The notes beneath the pieces are model-generated. The model was not told the origin of the DNA. It saw nothing but the letters and a program-made list of their open reading frames with translations, and ran no database searches. This document shows positions 53,519-61,096 of a DNA stretch of 64,000 nucleotides, piece after piece. This stretch comes from an uncultured Paracoccaceae bacterium (GTDB lineage Bacteria; Pseudomonadota; Alphaproteobacteria; Rhodobacterales; Rhodobacteraceae), in the NCBI GenBank assembly GCA_951812615.1, contig CATOSU010000001.1, forward strand, positions 496,001 to 560,000, written 5' to 3'. Position numbers and translations under genes: made by a program. The first letter of the stretch is position 1; each line of letters begins with the position of its first letter.

Positions 53519-54382
53519 ATGTCATCCATAGCACAGCGGTTTCCCCGGTCGACCTATTCAAAGCCCGCGCATTGGAGCAACCCGAAAAACAAACTCTTCA
53601 CCCATCAGGTCGGCTTCACCTGCCCGCCCAAGGATTTCGACGCCGCGCCCTCCGATTTCCTGCGCATGGCGCCTGAAACCGTCGGCGTACATGGCCGTAT
53701 GCTGCACGTCCCGGACTATGCCCACGAACTTGACCAGAGGCTGCAGAATTTCGACCTGCTCGAAGAGTTCGTGCACTGCATGGCCAACAATGGCGCCGAT
53801 GTCTGCGCACAGGTCGGGTCCAACTGGGTCCATGCCAGCGGTCTCGGGGTGAACGGCATCCGCGACCATTGCGCCATGCTCTCCGACCGGTACGAAACCC
53901 CGTTCCACATGGCCGGTTACGCGCTGGTCGAGGCGCTGCGCGACCGCAATGTCGAAAAGGTCGCGCTCAACGCCGCCTATCACTGGCCGGGCTGGTGGCA
54001 GGGCACCACCGGCTTCCTGACCGAGGCCGGGTTCGATGTGCTCTGGGCCGGCAATTTCCACGATCAGGGCTGGTTCGCCACGCAGGACGACGTCAACGCC
54101 TGCATCTGGTGCTTCGACCACGACCTTGCCGGCAAAAGCTTTCTCTACACTGCCGAACAGGCGCCGCACGCAGACGCCTACCTGATCAACGGCATGTGCA
54201 ATTTCCGCAGACCCGGGGACGGGCTCGCCCGCCGCCCCGTCCACCTCGCCCGCGACCTCGAAGACCTGCTCGGCAAACCCGTCATCGGTCACGACATCGC
54301 GCTCTACTGGCGCATCTTCAAAACCCTCGGCCTTGCCCCCGAAACACCACAGGGAAGCCTGCTGGAGAGCCTTCATGCCTGA
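53519..54382 (+). CDS. Asp/Glu racemase superfamily protein (maleate isomerase/arylmalonate decarboxylase-like)
   Basis: 287 residues from ATG 53519. Text such as DVCAQVGSNWVHASGLGVNGIRDHC, RNVEKVALNAAYHWPGWWQG, GFDVLWAGNFHDQGWFATQD and AYLINGMCNFRRPGDG follows the two-lobe Asp/Glu racemase layout. The first catalytic cysteine position (after GSNW) is not Cys, while the second lobe keeps Cys in NGMC. That one-cysteine pattern is known from arylmalonate decarboxylase rather than from true racemases. Function is therefore open. Followed by a dispersed repeat and hairpin, then by a sulfotransferase-like gene. Confidence 0.75.
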   Translation: MSSIAQRFPRSTYSKPAHWSNPKNKLFTHQVGFTCPPKDFDAAPSDFLRMAPETVGVHGRMLHVPDYAHELDQRLQNFDLLEEFVHCMANNGADVCAQVGSNWVHASGLGVNGIRDHCAMLSDRYETPFHMAGYALVEALRDRNVEKVALNAAYHWPGWWQGTTGFLTEAGFDVLWAGNFHDQGWFATQDDVNACIWCFDHDLAGKSFLYTAEQAPHADAYLINGMCNFRRPGDGLARRPVHLARDLEDLLGKPVIGHDIALYWRIFKTLGLAPETPQGSLLESLHA

Positions 54383-54397
54383 CCCGACCCGCCCCTT

Positions 54398-54416
54398 CAT
54401 CTTTGTCCAAATACTC
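54398..54416. repeat. Dispersed 19 bp repeat, copy 3
   Basis: CATCTTTGTCCAAATACTC, one mismatch to copies 1 and 2, 16 bp after the stop of the racemase-like gene and directly followed by two hairpins (ACTCC-GG-GGAGT, then the 20 bp palindrome at 54425-54444). This looks like the full-length form of the element. Confidence 0.6.
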
Positions 54417-54424
54417 CGGGGAGT

Positions 54425-54444
54425 GTGAGGGGCCGGCCCCTCAC
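54425..54444 (+). terminator. Perfect 20 bp palindrome, likely terminator hairpin
   Basis: GTGAGGGGCCGGCCCCTCAC is a perfect palindrome in the gap between the racemase-like and sulfotransferase-like genes. A short C-run follows instead of T, so it may terminate with Rho or serve as an RNA processing hairpin. Forms a unit with the adjacent 19 bp repeat. Confidence 0.5.
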
Positions 54445-54470
54445 CCCCGCCCTGTCCGCAGTCACGCCAG

Positions 54471-55235
54471 ATGCAGAAAATCCTCGCCCTCTGGGCCGTC
54501 CCCCGCTCCACCTCCACCGCGTTTGAATGGATGATGCGCCAGCGCGGCGATTTTCACTGCCTCCACGAACCCTTCGGCGAATGGTGGTACGAAGGCGAGG
54601 ACGCCCGCTGGCCTCGGCTGACCCCCGACAGCCCGCGCAAACCCGGTCTAACCTTCGATACCGTCTGGCAGCGGCTGCAAACCACCGCCGCACAAACCCC
54701 CTGCTTCATCAAGGATTTCCCGCATTACATCGAGGCGCACCAGACCGACGCGTTCCTGTCAAACTTCACCCATTCCTTTCTGATCCGCGATCCGGCCAAG
54801 GTCTGCACCAGCGTTCAGAAACGCTGGCCCGATGTGCACCTCAAGGAACTGGGCTTTGCCGAGCAGCGCGCGCTTTTCGACCGCATCGCCGACCGCGACG
54901 GCGCCCCGCCCCCGGTGATCGACAGCGACGACCTGCTGCGCGACCCGCACGGCCTCGTCGCGGCATGGTGCAATGCGGTGAACATCCCGTTCCTGCCGCA
55001 GGCGCTCCGCTGGGAGCCGGGCGCCGACACCGGCAGTTACAGCTGGTACGACGGCGGCAGCTGGCACGACAAGCTGAAGAACTCCACCGGCCTCACCCCG
55101 CAGGAGCCGGGCTATACCGACATCGAAACCGCCCCCGATCACGCCCGGTGGCTGTACGAACAGGTGCGCCCGCATTACCAACATCTCTGTCACCACCGGC
55201 TGTCCCCGGCCCCGAACCAAGGATCGAACCCATGA
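54471..55235 (+). CDS. Sulfotransferase-like protein
   Basis: 254 residues starting MQKILALWAVPRSTSTAFEWMM. The WAVPRSTSTAFE segment is the PAPS 5-phosphosulfate loop of the sulfotransferase fold, and THSFLIRDPAKVCTSVQKRW the 3-phosphate-binding region (RDP...S). C-terminal YSWYDGGSWHDKLKNSTGL. Bacterial members of this group sulfate small metabolites or are of unknown use. Stop overlaps the next gene start (ATGA). Confidence 0.8.
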   Translation: MQKILALWAVPRSTSTAFEWMMRQRGDFHCLHEPFGEWWYEGEDARWPRLTPDSPRKPGLTFDTVWQRLQTTAAQTPCFIKDFPHYIEAHQTDAFLSNFTHSFLIRDPAKVCTSVQKRWPDVHLKELGFAEQRALFDRIADRDGAPPPVIDSDDLLRDPHGLVAAWCNAVNIPFLPQALRWEPGADTGSYSWYDGGSWHDKLKNSTGLTPQEPGYTDIETAPDHARWLYEQVRPHYQHLCHHRLSPAPNQGSNP

Positions 55236-55624
55236 GCGACCTCTTCAACGAAGACCTTTTCGAAAAGGGCCTGACGCAGCGCAAGGCGACACTGGGCGCG
55301 GATTATGTCGAGAAAAACCTCGCCGCCGCCGACGGTTTCACCCGCCCCTTTCAGGAGGCCATGACCGCATGGTGCTGGGGCTTCGGCTGGGGCGACGATG
55401 TGATCGACGCCAAAACCCGCTCGATGATGAACCTGACCATGCTCGGCGCGCTGGGCCGCCTGCACGAATGGGAAACCCACTGCCGCGGCGCGCTCACCAA
55501 CGGCGTCAGCAAGGAGGAAATCCGCGCCATCGTCCACGTCATCGCCATCTATTGCGGCGTGCCGATGGGGCTCGAATGCTTCCGCGTGGCGCGCAAGGTG
55601 TTGGAGGAGGCGGGAGAACTGTGA
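55232..55624 (+). CDS. Carboxymuconolactone decarboxylase family protein
   Basis: 130 residues from ATG 55232. Starts SDLFNEDLFEKGLTQRKATLGADYVEKNL and continues DAKTRSMMNLTMLGALGRLHEWETHCRGALTNGVSKEEIRAIVHVIAIYCGVP, the true PcaC-like pattern with His in EWETHCRGAL. It lacks the CxxC pair of AhpD-type members, so a decarboxylase or lactone-type role is more likely than a redox one. Last gene of the racemase/sulfotransferase group. Confidence 0.87.
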   Translation: MSDLFNEDLFEKGLTQRKATLGADYVEKNLAAADGFTRPFQEAMTAWCWGFGWGDDVIDAKTRSMMNLTMLGALGRLHEWETHCRGALTNGVSKEEIRAIVHVIAIYCGVPMGLECFRVARKVLEEAGEL

Positions 55625-56051
55625 AAGCAGACCCCTCCCGACGCTGACACCGCTTGGCCTGGGGTTTTGGTCCTCATCAACAGCTTGATTTCAGATAAGG
55701 CGGCAAGGCCCACCAAATACGTCCGTTCTCGGACAATGTGATTGCAGCGCCTGTCCGCGGGTTGTCGAATTGCTTTTGGCGCAAGGTCGGTTCCGAGCCC
55801 AACCTGTAAGTTCGAAATTCACGCTGCGCGCGCTCGCCGCGTGGAAATTGCCACACGAGCGAAAACTCTGATGTCGTCGGGCGGTAGAGGTTTCGGCCAT
55901 TCATGCATGCGGCAGCGAGGCTCAGAAGTCGAATTCACAAGTCGCGGACGAACGAGACCTCAACTCAATCGCTGTCATTGTCCGTAAACGCCGAGAAACC
56001 GGCATTCCCGTCCGCAAAACCAGTTGTTAGCATTGGGCAAGTCTTGCAATT
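55625..56051. other. Gene-poor stretch of about 430 bp
   Basis: No supported gene. A 75-codon open frame on the minus strand (55677-55904, text RTYRLGSEPTLRQKQFDNPRTGAA) lacks a ribosome-binding site and a family match. It may be a relic. The stretch coincides with a drop to more AT-rich sequence that continues to the right end of the window. Confidence 0.45.
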
Positions 56052-56390
56052 CTAACTCATCATGAGTGCCCCGAAGATGACAAAACCCATTCCGGCGAGC
56101 GTCCGCGGTGACACCGTTGCGCCGACGACGGCAACGGAGAACCAATACGTCACAACGATCCCAATTGAGACTGCGATTACGACGGCGAACTTTGTGAACT
56201 GAAAGCCCAGGGCCACGGCCGCTCCAAAGGTTGCATTGGCGAACACCATGACCGCAAAAATGCCGGGTCGGAAAACTCTTGCGGCACCCTCAAATGCTGA
56301 ATTGGCCTGACCGCCCGACAGATACCCCATTGTGGCGACCCCGACGTAGGCAAGAATGCAAAGCACGACAAACCCAACGATAGTTAACAT
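56052..56390 (-). CDS. Small integral membrane protein, DMT/SMR-like size
   Basis: 112 residues from ATG 56390 (AAAGGATTTAGAG upstream). Four hydrophobic segments: LTIVGFVVLCILAYVGVATMGYL, FRPGIFAVMVFANATFGAAVAL, FTKFAVVIAVSIGIVVTYWFSVAVVG and TLAGMGFVIFGALMM. The size, four helices and terminal AGMGFVIFGA resemble small multidrug-resistance-type transporters, but no signature is decisive. Downstream of gabD on the same strand with an 80 bp gap, possibly in the same transcript. Confidence 0.65.
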   Translation of the reverse strand: MLTIVGFVVLCILAYVGVATMGYLSGGQANSAFEGAARVFRPGIFAVMVFANATFGAAVALGFQFTKFAVVIAVSIGIVVTYWFSVAVVGATVSPRTLAGMGFVIFGALMMS

Positions 56391-56470
56391 CTCTAAATCC
56401 TTTCTAACTCCGACCTCAGGCCCAGTGACGCGGCCAGTGACCCGAACAGTCAAGCCAAGGCTGGAGCCAT

Positions 56471-57952
56471 CTATCCGATTTCACCCATGCATACGTATTT
56501 GATTTCCAGAAAATCCTCGATGCCATACTTCGATCCTTCGCGTCCGGTACCCGACTGCTTGATCCCGCCAAAGGGAGCGACTTCAGTTGAAATCAGGCCG
56601 GTATTGACGCCAACCATTCCGGTTTCCAGCGCTTCGGCGACGCGCCAGACACGGGCAATGTCACGGCTGTAGAAATAGGCAGCGAGGCCGAACTCGGTGT
56701 CATTGGCCATGGCCAGGACCTCAGCCTCATCTTCAAACCGGAATAGCGGTGCAACAGGACCGAATGTCTCCTCGCGGGCCACTTTCATCGCTTTGACCAC
56801 ACCCGTTAGCACTGTAGGCTTGAAGAATGTTCCGCCCAGTTCAGAACGTATGCCGCCCTCCAGCACCTCAGCGCCTTGCTCAATGGCGTCTGCGATGTGT
56901 TCTTCGACTTTGGCTAACGCGGCTTCGTTGATCAGTGGGCCGGTGGTGACGCCGTCACCGAACCCGTCCCCGATGTTCAGTGTTGCCACCTTTTCCTTCA
57001 ACTTGGCGGCAAAGGCATCGTAGACGCCCGCTTGAACATAGATGCGATTGGCACAGACGCAGGTTTGGCCGTTGTTGCGGTACTTGGCGATCATCGCACC
57101 ATCGACGGCAGCCTCGATATCGGCATCGTCAAACACAATGAAGGGCGCGTTGCCGCCAAGCTCCAGTGACATCTTCTTGATCGTTTCGGCACACTGGCCC
57201 ATCAGAATCTTGCCGACGCGGGTTGAGCCGGTGAAGGTGATCTTGGCGACCTTTTCATTGGCGCAGAGTTCCTGACCCACGCCCGGACTGTCCGACGAAG
57301 TGATCACGTTGAATACACCTGCTGGGATACCAGCCCGCTCGCCCAGTACGGCTATGGCTAACGCCGAAAGCGGAGTCAGTTCCGCCGGGCGGGCAATGAA
57401 AGTGCAGCCAACCGCAAGTGCTGGCGCCACTTTCCGGGCGATCATCGCATTGGGGAAATTCCATGGGGTGATCGACCCGACCACACCGACCGGTTGCTTT
57501 AGCACCACGATACGCTTGTCGCGCTGGTGGCCCGGGATCACGTCGCCGTAGACGCGTTTCGCCTCTTCGCTGAACCACTCAATGAAGGATGCCCCGTACA
57601 GGATTTCCCCCCGTGCTTCGGTCCAGGGTTTTCCCATTTCGGCCGTCAGGATGGTTGCCAGATCGTCGGCGTTATCCAACATCAACTCGTACCAACGGCG
57701 CAGTATGGCGCCACGTTCCTTGCCGGTTTGGGCCGACCAATCGGATTTTGCGGTGTATGCCGCGTCGATCGCCGCCGCGGTGTCGGCAACGCTCAGGTCG
57801 GCAACATGCGCGATACATTCATGCGTGGCCGGGTTCACAACCGGAAAGGTCTTCTCCCTTTCGATCCACGCCCCATTCACAAACGCGCGGGTTTCCAGAA
57901 GCGAAGGATCTTTCAGTTTCAGCGGGGTGGCGTTTGCCCTGCGGTCCAGCAT
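56471..57952 (-). CDS. gabD: Succinate-semialdehyde dehydrogenase GabD
   Basis: 493 residues. Oxidises succinate semialdehyde to succinate. Landmarks: GVVGSITPWNFPNAMIARK, FTGSTRVGKILMGQCAETIKKMSLELGGNAPFIVFDDADI (catalytic Glu), NNGQTCVCANRIYVQ (catalytic Cys, with the second cysteine typical of GabD) and GLISTEVAPFGGIKQSGTGREGSKYGIEDFLEIKY, the SSADH C-terminal signature. It starts on the base after the gabT stop region, so the two are co-transcribed. Confidence 0.94.
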   Translation of the reverse strand: MLDRRANATPLKLKDPSLLETRAFVNGAWIEREKTFPVVNPATHECIAHVADLSVADTAAAIDAAYTAKSDWSAQTGKERGAILRRWYELMLDNADDLATILTAEMGKPWTEARGEILYGASFIEWFSEEAKRVYGDVIPGHQRDKRIVVLKQPVGVVGSITPWNFPNAMIARKVAPALAVGCTFIARPAELTPLSALAIAVLGERAGIPAGVFNVITSSDSPGVGQELCANEKVAKITFTGSTRVGKILMGQCAETIKKMSLELGGNAPFIVFDDADIEAAVDGAMIAKYRNNGQTCVCANRIYVQAGVYDAFAAKLKEKVATLNIGDGFGDGVTTGPLINEAALAKVEEHIADAIEQGAEVLEGGIRSELGGTFFKPTVLTGVVKAMKVAREETFGPVAPLFRFEDEAEVLAMANDTEFGLAAYFYSRDIARVWRVAEALETGMVGVNTGLISTEVAPFGGIKQSGTGREGSKYGIEDFLEIKYVCMGEIG

Positions 57953-59230
57953 CTATTTTCCCTTCACTGCATCGATGGACGCTTCAAGAATGTCCATCGC
58001 CTCGGCGAATACCTCGTCCTCGACGGTTATCGGGGCCAGGAAACGGATGACGTTTCCATGAATGCCACAAGTCAGGAGGACCAATCCACGCGACAGCGCC
58101 TCCTTGCGGATGGCGTTGGCAATGTGCGCATCCGGAGACCCAGAATGGGGATCATTGAACTCTGCCGCCACCATGAAGCCGGGACCGCGGACTTCGGCGA
58201 TTTCGGGCGTGGTTTCCCGTATGGCCTCAAGCCGCTGTTTCAGTCGCGAGCCCAATTCGTTGGCGCGGTTGCACAGGTCGTCTTCTTCGATCACATCAAG
58301 AACCGCGTTGGCGGCGGCTATTCCAAGCGGGTTTCCGCCATAGGTTCCACCTAATCCGCCGGGATCAGCTGCGTCCATCAGTTCGGCGCGGCCCGTGACG
58401 GCGGCCAGCGGTAGTCCGCCTGCCAGGCCTTTGGCCATCGCGGTCAGGTCGGCGTTGATGTCGTATCCTTCCATGGCAAACATTGTGCCGGTCCGCGCAA
58501 ACCCGGTTTGCACCTCGTCGGCAATCAATACGATCCCGTGTTCGTCGCACAGATCCCGTAGGCCGCGCATTAGATTGGCCGGGGCCGGATAAAAACCGCC
58601 TTCGCCCTGCACCGGTTCGATGATGATGGCCGCAACCCGTTCAGGGTCAAGATCGGCCTTGAACAGCCCGTTGAGCGCGCCGAGAGAGTCCTCCATCGAC
58701 GTGCCGTGCAACTCTACCGGGAAGGGCACGTGATAGACATCAGGCATCATTGCACCAAAGCCTTTCTTATATGGTGCAACCTTCCCGGTCAGTGACATTC
58801 CCATGAACGTACGGCCGTGAAAGCCACCTCCAAATGCGATTATGGCTGAGCGGCCTGTTGCGGCGCGCGCGATTTTCACAGCGTTTTCGACCGCCTCAGC
58901 ACCAGTGGTCACGAAAGCCGTCTTTTTCTCAAAGTCACCCGGGACCTTGGCATTCAAGCGTTCCGCCAGCCTGACGTAGTTTTCGTAAGGAAGGACCTGA
59001 TGACATGTGTGGGTAAAGCGATCTATCTGCTCACGAACGGCATTCGCGATCTTTGGATGGCAGTGCCCGGTGTTAACAACAGCGATACCGGCGGCAAAAT
59101 CGATGTATCTTTTGTTTTCGACGTCCCATATTTCCGCGTTTTTGGCCCGCTCTGCGTAGACTTGTGTTTGCATTCCCACACCGCGCGCAACGGCCGCATC
59201 GCGCCGTTTCGATATTTCCAGATTTGACAT
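57953..59230 (-). CDS. gabT: 4-aminobutyrate--2-oxoglutarate transaminase GabT
   Basis: 425 residues from ATG 59230 (MSNLEISKRRDAAVARGVGMQT). Landmarks: YIDFAAGIAVVNTGHCHPKI, TTGAEAVENAVKIARAATGRSAIIAFGGGFHGRTFMGMSLTG, EPVQGEGGFYPAP, IVLIADEVQTGFARTGTMFAMEG and the PLP lysine in TAMAKGLAGGLPLAAVTGR. Converts GABA to succinate semialdehyde. Divergent from an XRE-cupin regulator across 148 bp. Confidence 0.94.
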   Translation of the reverse strand: MSNLEISKRRDAAVARGVGMQTQVYAERAKNAEIWDVENKRYIDFAAGIAVVNTGHCHPKIANAVREQIDRFTHTCHQVLPYENYVRLAERLNAKVPGDFEKKTAFVTTGAEAVENAVKIARAATGRSAIIAFGGGFHGRTFMGMSLTGKVAPYKKGFGAMMPDVYHVPFPVELHGTSMEDSLGALNGLFKADLDPERVAAIIIEPVQGEGGFYPAPANLMRGLRDLCDEHGIVLIADEVQTGFARTGTMFAMEGYDINADLTAMAKGLAGGLPLAAVTGRAELMDAADPGGLGGTYGGNPLGIAAANAVLDVIEEDDLCNRANELGSRLKQRLEAIRETTPEIAEVRGPGFMVAAEFNDPHSGSPDAHIANAIRKEALSRGLVLLTCGIHGNVIRFLAPITVEDEVFAEAMDILEASIDAVKGK

Positions 59231-59300
59231 AATCGCTCCTTGCACGGCGGCCAAACCCCGCCGAATTTCTCTGGCGTAACAGGGTAGAGCGTTTTGGTTC

Positions 59301-59341
59301 GGGAAATATCCCTTTTCTTTTCATGTATAACACGTTGTTAT
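59301..59341. promoter_or_regulatory. Palindromes in the gabT / XRE-regulator divergent region
   Basis: A perfect inverted repeat ATAACA-CGT-TGTTAT lies at 59327-59341, 37 bp upstream of the regulator start. A near-palindrome GGGAAATATCCC lies at 59301-59312, on the gabT side. Either could bind the XRE-cupin regulator, which would then control gabTD and itself. The repeats are seen directly; the function is inferred. Confidence 0.42.
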
Positions 59342-59378
59342 TACAGTAATCGTTTTTCATTTGTTGAGGATGTTGAAC

Positions 59379-59945
59379 ATGTCAAACACTGCAAAGGACG
59401 ATCTCGATCTTGGCTTTCGTCTTCGCCTCGTGCGCGAAAAGGCCGGTTTATCACAGCGTGCTTTGGCCAGACGGGCAAACGTGACCAACTCGACAATTTC
59501 GTTGATCGAAGCGAACAAATCCAACCCCTCGGTCGGGGCTCTGAAAAAGATCCTGGAAGGTATTCCAATCGGCCTGTCTGAGTTTTTTTCTTATGAGCCG
59601 GATCCAGAAAAAGAGATCTTCTATGCAGCTGAAGATCTGACAGAGATTGGCAAGGGGGGCGTTTCGCTAAAGCAGGTTGGCACGAATCTGTTCGGGCGTT
59701 CCATGATGATATTGAAGGAAACCTATCAGGTCGGGGCCGACACCGGGAGGGTGATGTACGGGCATGATGCCCAGGAAGGCGGTATAGTCATTTCAGGCCG
59801 GATCGAAGTGACCGTCGGCGACTCCAGAAAGATCCTTGGCCCTGGCGACGGGTATTACTTTGACAGCCGCACGCCGCACCGGTTCAGGCAGGTGGGTCCA
59901 AACCGATGCGAAATTGTAAGTGCCTGCACACCGCCGACATTTTGA
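59379..59945 (+). CDS. XRE-family regulator with C-terminal cupin (PuuR-like), divergent from gabT
   Basis: 188 residues from ATG 59379 (GAGGA eight bases upstream; ATG 59370 overlaps that site). HTH_3 domain about 11-65: GFRLRLVREKAGLSQRALARRANVTNSTISLIEANKSNPSVGALKKIL. Cupin_2 domain about 100-188: GHDAQEGGIVISGRIEVTVGDSRKILGPGDGYYFDSRTPHRF. This two-domain layout is that of PuuR, the repressor of the putrescine-to-GABA pathway. The adjacent gabTD genes make it a likely GABA-pathway regulator. Confidence 0.87.
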   Translation: MSNTAKDDLDLGFRLRLVREKAGLSQRALARRANVTNSTISLIEANKSNPSVGALKKILEGIPIGLSEFFSYEPDPEKEIFYAAEDLTEIGKGGVSLKQVGTNLFGRSMMILKETYQVGADTGRVMYGHDAQEGGIVISGRIEVTVGDSRKILGPGDGYYFDSRTPHRFRQVGPNRCEIVSACTPPTF

Positions 59946-60068
59946 ATGTATCGACCGTGGGTGTCGGTCACATGGATGTCCACAATTCAGGCCGTGGCAC
60001 CGCCCGAAAACGCGCTTTCGAACGGGCAACAAAAGCGCGGTCAACGGCTCCTCGGTTCTGGTCACTAT

Positions 60069-60096
60069 AGTGAACATTCGTAGGCCGTTGTTCACT
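60069..60096. promoter_or_regulatory. Operator-like inverted repeat upstream of the second XRE-cupin gene
   Basis: AGTGAAC (60069-60075), 14 bases, GTTCACT (60090-60096). The identical arms with the identical 14-base spacing recur at 61057-61084 in front of hyuA. Located about 72 bp before the regulator start at 60168, a natural autoregulatory position. Confidence 0.6.
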
Positions 60097-60167
60097 TTTC
60101 TCTTGCGTCGGGCTGAAAAACGCACTTCATTGTGAGGTCAATTGTTCGAGTCGCGGGTGCAAAATCA

Positions 60168-60818
60168 ATGACGGAAAAGCCAAAAGCCCTTTCAAGGTCA
60201 GCCGCGTTGCGCGGCCCTGTTGCACCCGAACCGATCAACGATATCAGCGAGGTGCTGGATGCAGAAGCCTCCGTAGGACAAGAGATCAAGGATCTGCGCC
60301 GGGCCAGCAATGTAACGCTAAGCGCGCTGTCCGAAGCGACAGGACTGTCCAAGGGTTACCTTAGCCAGATTGAACGCGGAATATCGTCGCCTTCAATCAA
60401 GGCACTGCATTCAATCAGTCGAGCCTTGGGCGTGAATATCTCATGGTTCTTTCCGTCGCCATCTTCGGAAGAAGATGAACTCAAGGACTTCATCGTTCGT
60501 CGAGATGGACGTCGCAGCCTCACCTTCGAAAGTGGCATCAAGGACGAGCTATTGTCACCAAACTTGGGGCGAAACCTGGAATTGTTGCGGTGTACCTTCG
60601 CACCCAAGTCCTTTAGCGGAAAAGAAACCTATAGCCACCGGGGTGAGGAGGCCGGCTTCGTCGCCGCCGGGCGACTGACGCTTTGGCTTGACGGAAAAGA
60701 GATTCAGCTTCTTTCCGGCGACAGCTTTGCATTTGAAAGCACCATTCCGCATCGCTACGCGAACGAAAGCGATGAGGAGGCGGTCGTTATTTGGGTCATT
60801 TCACCTCCATCCTATTAA
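60168..60818 (+). CDS. XRE-family regulator with C-terminal cupin, upstream of hyuAB
   Basis: 216 residues from ATG 60168 (GTG 60132 is possible). HTH_3 domain about 40-95: GQEIKDLRRASNVTLSALSEATGLSKGYLSQIERGISSPSIKALHSISRALG. Cupin_2 domain about 135-215: CTFAPKSFSGKETYSHRGEEAGFVAAGRLTLWLDGKEIQLLSGDSFAFESTIPHRYAN. Shares the architecture of the gab-side regulator but not its detailed sequence. Two copies of an inverted repeat, before its own gene and before hyuA, are its probable binding sites. Confidence 0.87.
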   Translation: MTEKPKALSRSAALRGPVAPEPINDISEVLDAEASVGQEIKDLRRASNVTLSALSEATGLSKGYLSQIERGISSPSIKALHSISRALGVNISWFFPSPSSEEDELKDFIVRRDGRRSLTFESGIKDELLSPNLGRNLELLRCTFAPKSFSGKETYSHRGEEAGFVAAGRLTLWLDGKEIQLLSGDSFAFESTIPHRYANESDEEAVVIWVISPPSY

Positions 60819-61035
60819 GGGCCGGACCCGTGGCGATTCGCTGACGAACTTGGTCAGCCGGTTTGTCGCCATGCCACCAAAATCCACGACACATTCAGCA
60901 TCGGATCGCAGCGGTTCGATGTACCTTCTTCAAAAGTGAAACCGCGCTCCAAGTGACAGATTAGTTACTTTTCAGTGGGCTAGTGGCGAACTTCGATGAA
61001 CATTCGGTCGTGATTCCAGAACAGAAAATTAGTTA

Positions 61036-61088
61036 TTGACACGGAAAGTTTTCCATAGTGAACTTTGAATAGCAAAAGTTCACTATGG
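61036..61088 (+). promoter_or_regulatory. hyuA promoter with overlapping operator
   Basis: A consensus -35 TTGACA lies at 61036-61041. Overlapping the expected -10 position is a 14 bp perfect inverted repeat, CCATAGTGAACTTT (61053-61066) and AAAGTTCACTATGG (61075-61088), around GAATAGCA. Its core AGTGAAC-N14-GTTCACT (61057-61084) equals the site before the XRE-cupin gene. A further TGAACATTCG, also present in the first site, occurs at 60997-61006. The overlap with the promoter and start region suggests repression. Confidence 0.6.
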
Positions 61089-61096
61089 AGAGGCAC

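Noticed and set aside
51993-53531. 512-codon open frame on the plus strand
   Set aside because: Crosses the Rieske, GFA and thioesterase genes in the wrong frame; all three have strong evidence.
55677-55904. 75-codon minus-strand frame after the CMD gene
   Set aside because: No start signal or recognisable domain; could be a relic but cannot be supported as a gene.
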